Positions 19,917 to 20,318 of a stretch of DNA of 20,318 nt are shown in pieces (the stretch's first letter is position 1; each line of letters opens with the position of its first letter). The stretch is from NCBI GenBank assembly GCA_003533825.1, contig DQCG01000716.1, forward strand, positions 5,526 to 25,843, read 5' to 3'. This stretch comes from Phycisphaerales bacterium. Lineage in GTDB: Bacteria; Planctomycetota; Phycisphaerae; Sedimentisphaerales; Anaerobacaceae. The notes beneath the pieces were generated by a model. The model was not told the origin of the DNA. It ran no database searches and was given only the letters and a program-made list of their open reading frames with translations. A program made the translations under genes and the position numbers.

Positions 19917-20318
19917 ATGAGCAGTCCGACAAGAAGGGAATTCCTTAAAACCATCGGTGTTGCAGCAGTTTCGGCGGGAACGTTTTCAGTTTTACCGAGT
20001 TGTGCCGGATTAAGGCAGGGGGCTGCAAAGTCAAAGCGGCCGAATGTAATCCTTGTAATGACCGATGACCAGGGCTACGGCGACCTCGGCTGTCACGGCA
20101 ACGATGTGATTGTGACACCTAATCTGGACAAACTGCGCTCTCAGAGTATCCGCCTGACCGATTTTCACGTTGATCCGACCTGTGCGCCGACGCGATCGGC
20201 GCTGATGACGGGGCACTATTCGTCGCGCACCGGTGTCTGGCATACGATAATGGGCCGTTCGCTGCTGGGCAGGAATGAAGTGACTGTTGCCGACGTTTTC
20301 TCTGCGAGCGGTTATCGC
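19917..20318 (+). CDS. Tat-exported sulfatase, N-terminal part (3' end outside window)
   Basis: 134 codons are visible, open to the window end. A strong AAGGAGG (19903-19909) lies 7 bases before the ATG. TRREFLKTIGVAAVSAG is a twin-arginine signal; LPSC (26-29) could be a poor lipobox. The mature part is a type I sulfatase: RPNVILVMTDDQGYGDLGCH with metal-binding Asp50/Asp51, and CAPTRSALMTG (Cys89 of CxPxR), where Cys is converted to formylglycine. It hydrolyses sulfate esters, probably on sulfated polysaccharides. It is 18 bases after the M16 pair, so it may share its transcript. Confidence 0.92.
   Translation, partial: MSSPTRREFLKTIGVAAVSAGTFSVLPSCAGLRQGAAKSKRPNVILVMTDDQGYGDLGCHGNDVIVTPNLDKLRSQSIRLTDFHVDPTCAPTRSALMTGHYSSRTGVWHTIMGRSLLGRNEVTVADVFSASGYR

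Overview
The window looks like chromosomal DNA of a bacterium of moderate GC content. It is most plausibly a member of the Planctomycetota, near the Phycisphaerae/Sedimentisphaerales. This is inferred from gene content: a Tat-exported sulfatase with a CxPxR site, a Tat-exported sugar phosphate isomerase/epimerase, two ECF sigma/anti-sigma pairs whose membrane partners share a W-R-x-I-M...LTAA motif, and many small intergenic palindromic repeats. There is no rRNA or other taxonomic marker, so the lineage is not proven. No tRNA, rRNA, CRISPR array or transposase was seen.

Layout. Bases 1-2642 (+) hold a glycan cluster: the C-terminal part of a nucleotide-sugar dehydrogenase, a GT4 glycosyltransferase and a GH130 mannoside phosphorylase-type protein. 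Bases 2844-6223 (-) hold a DUF429 protein, a small membrane protein, a Tat-exported TIM-barrel isomerase/epimerase and an RNase Z-like metallo-beta-lactamase-fold hydrolase. Bases 6400-9346 (+) form a compact three-gene operon: a secreted nitrilase-superfamily amidohydrolase, a DUF434 protein with a PIN/NYN-like C-terminal half, and a secreted TIM-barrel glycosidase-like protein. A candidate promoter with an overlapping inverted repeat precedes it.

Bases 9347-11700 are an accessory-looking patch. On the minus strand lie a HAD phosphatase (beta-phosphoglucomutase type), a bicistronic DUF4258 / 71-codon toxin-antitoxin-like pair and a 100-codon orphan. A decayed copy of the HAD gene's 3' end lies on the far side of these small genes. 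Two sister promoters drive the small-gene units. Several repeat families cluster here, including heptamers, GTCAT-type palindromes and a four-hairpin array.

Bases 11700-16080 (+) carry two ECF sigma factors, each translationally coupled by an ATGA overlap to a single-pass membrane anti-sigma-like protein, and each unit ends in an intrinsic terminator. The first partner carries a long exterior region of carboxypeptidase-regulatory-like repeats; the second has a stretch resembling a secretin core. Bases 16303-17301 encode a SAM methyltransferase. Bases 17431-19898 encode a pair of M16 peptidase subunits, one missing the zinc ligands and the other keeping them, behind a good sigma70-type promoter. 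The window ends inside a Tat-exported sulfatase. Overall it reads as an environmental polysaccharide degrader with envelope-sensing ECF circuits.
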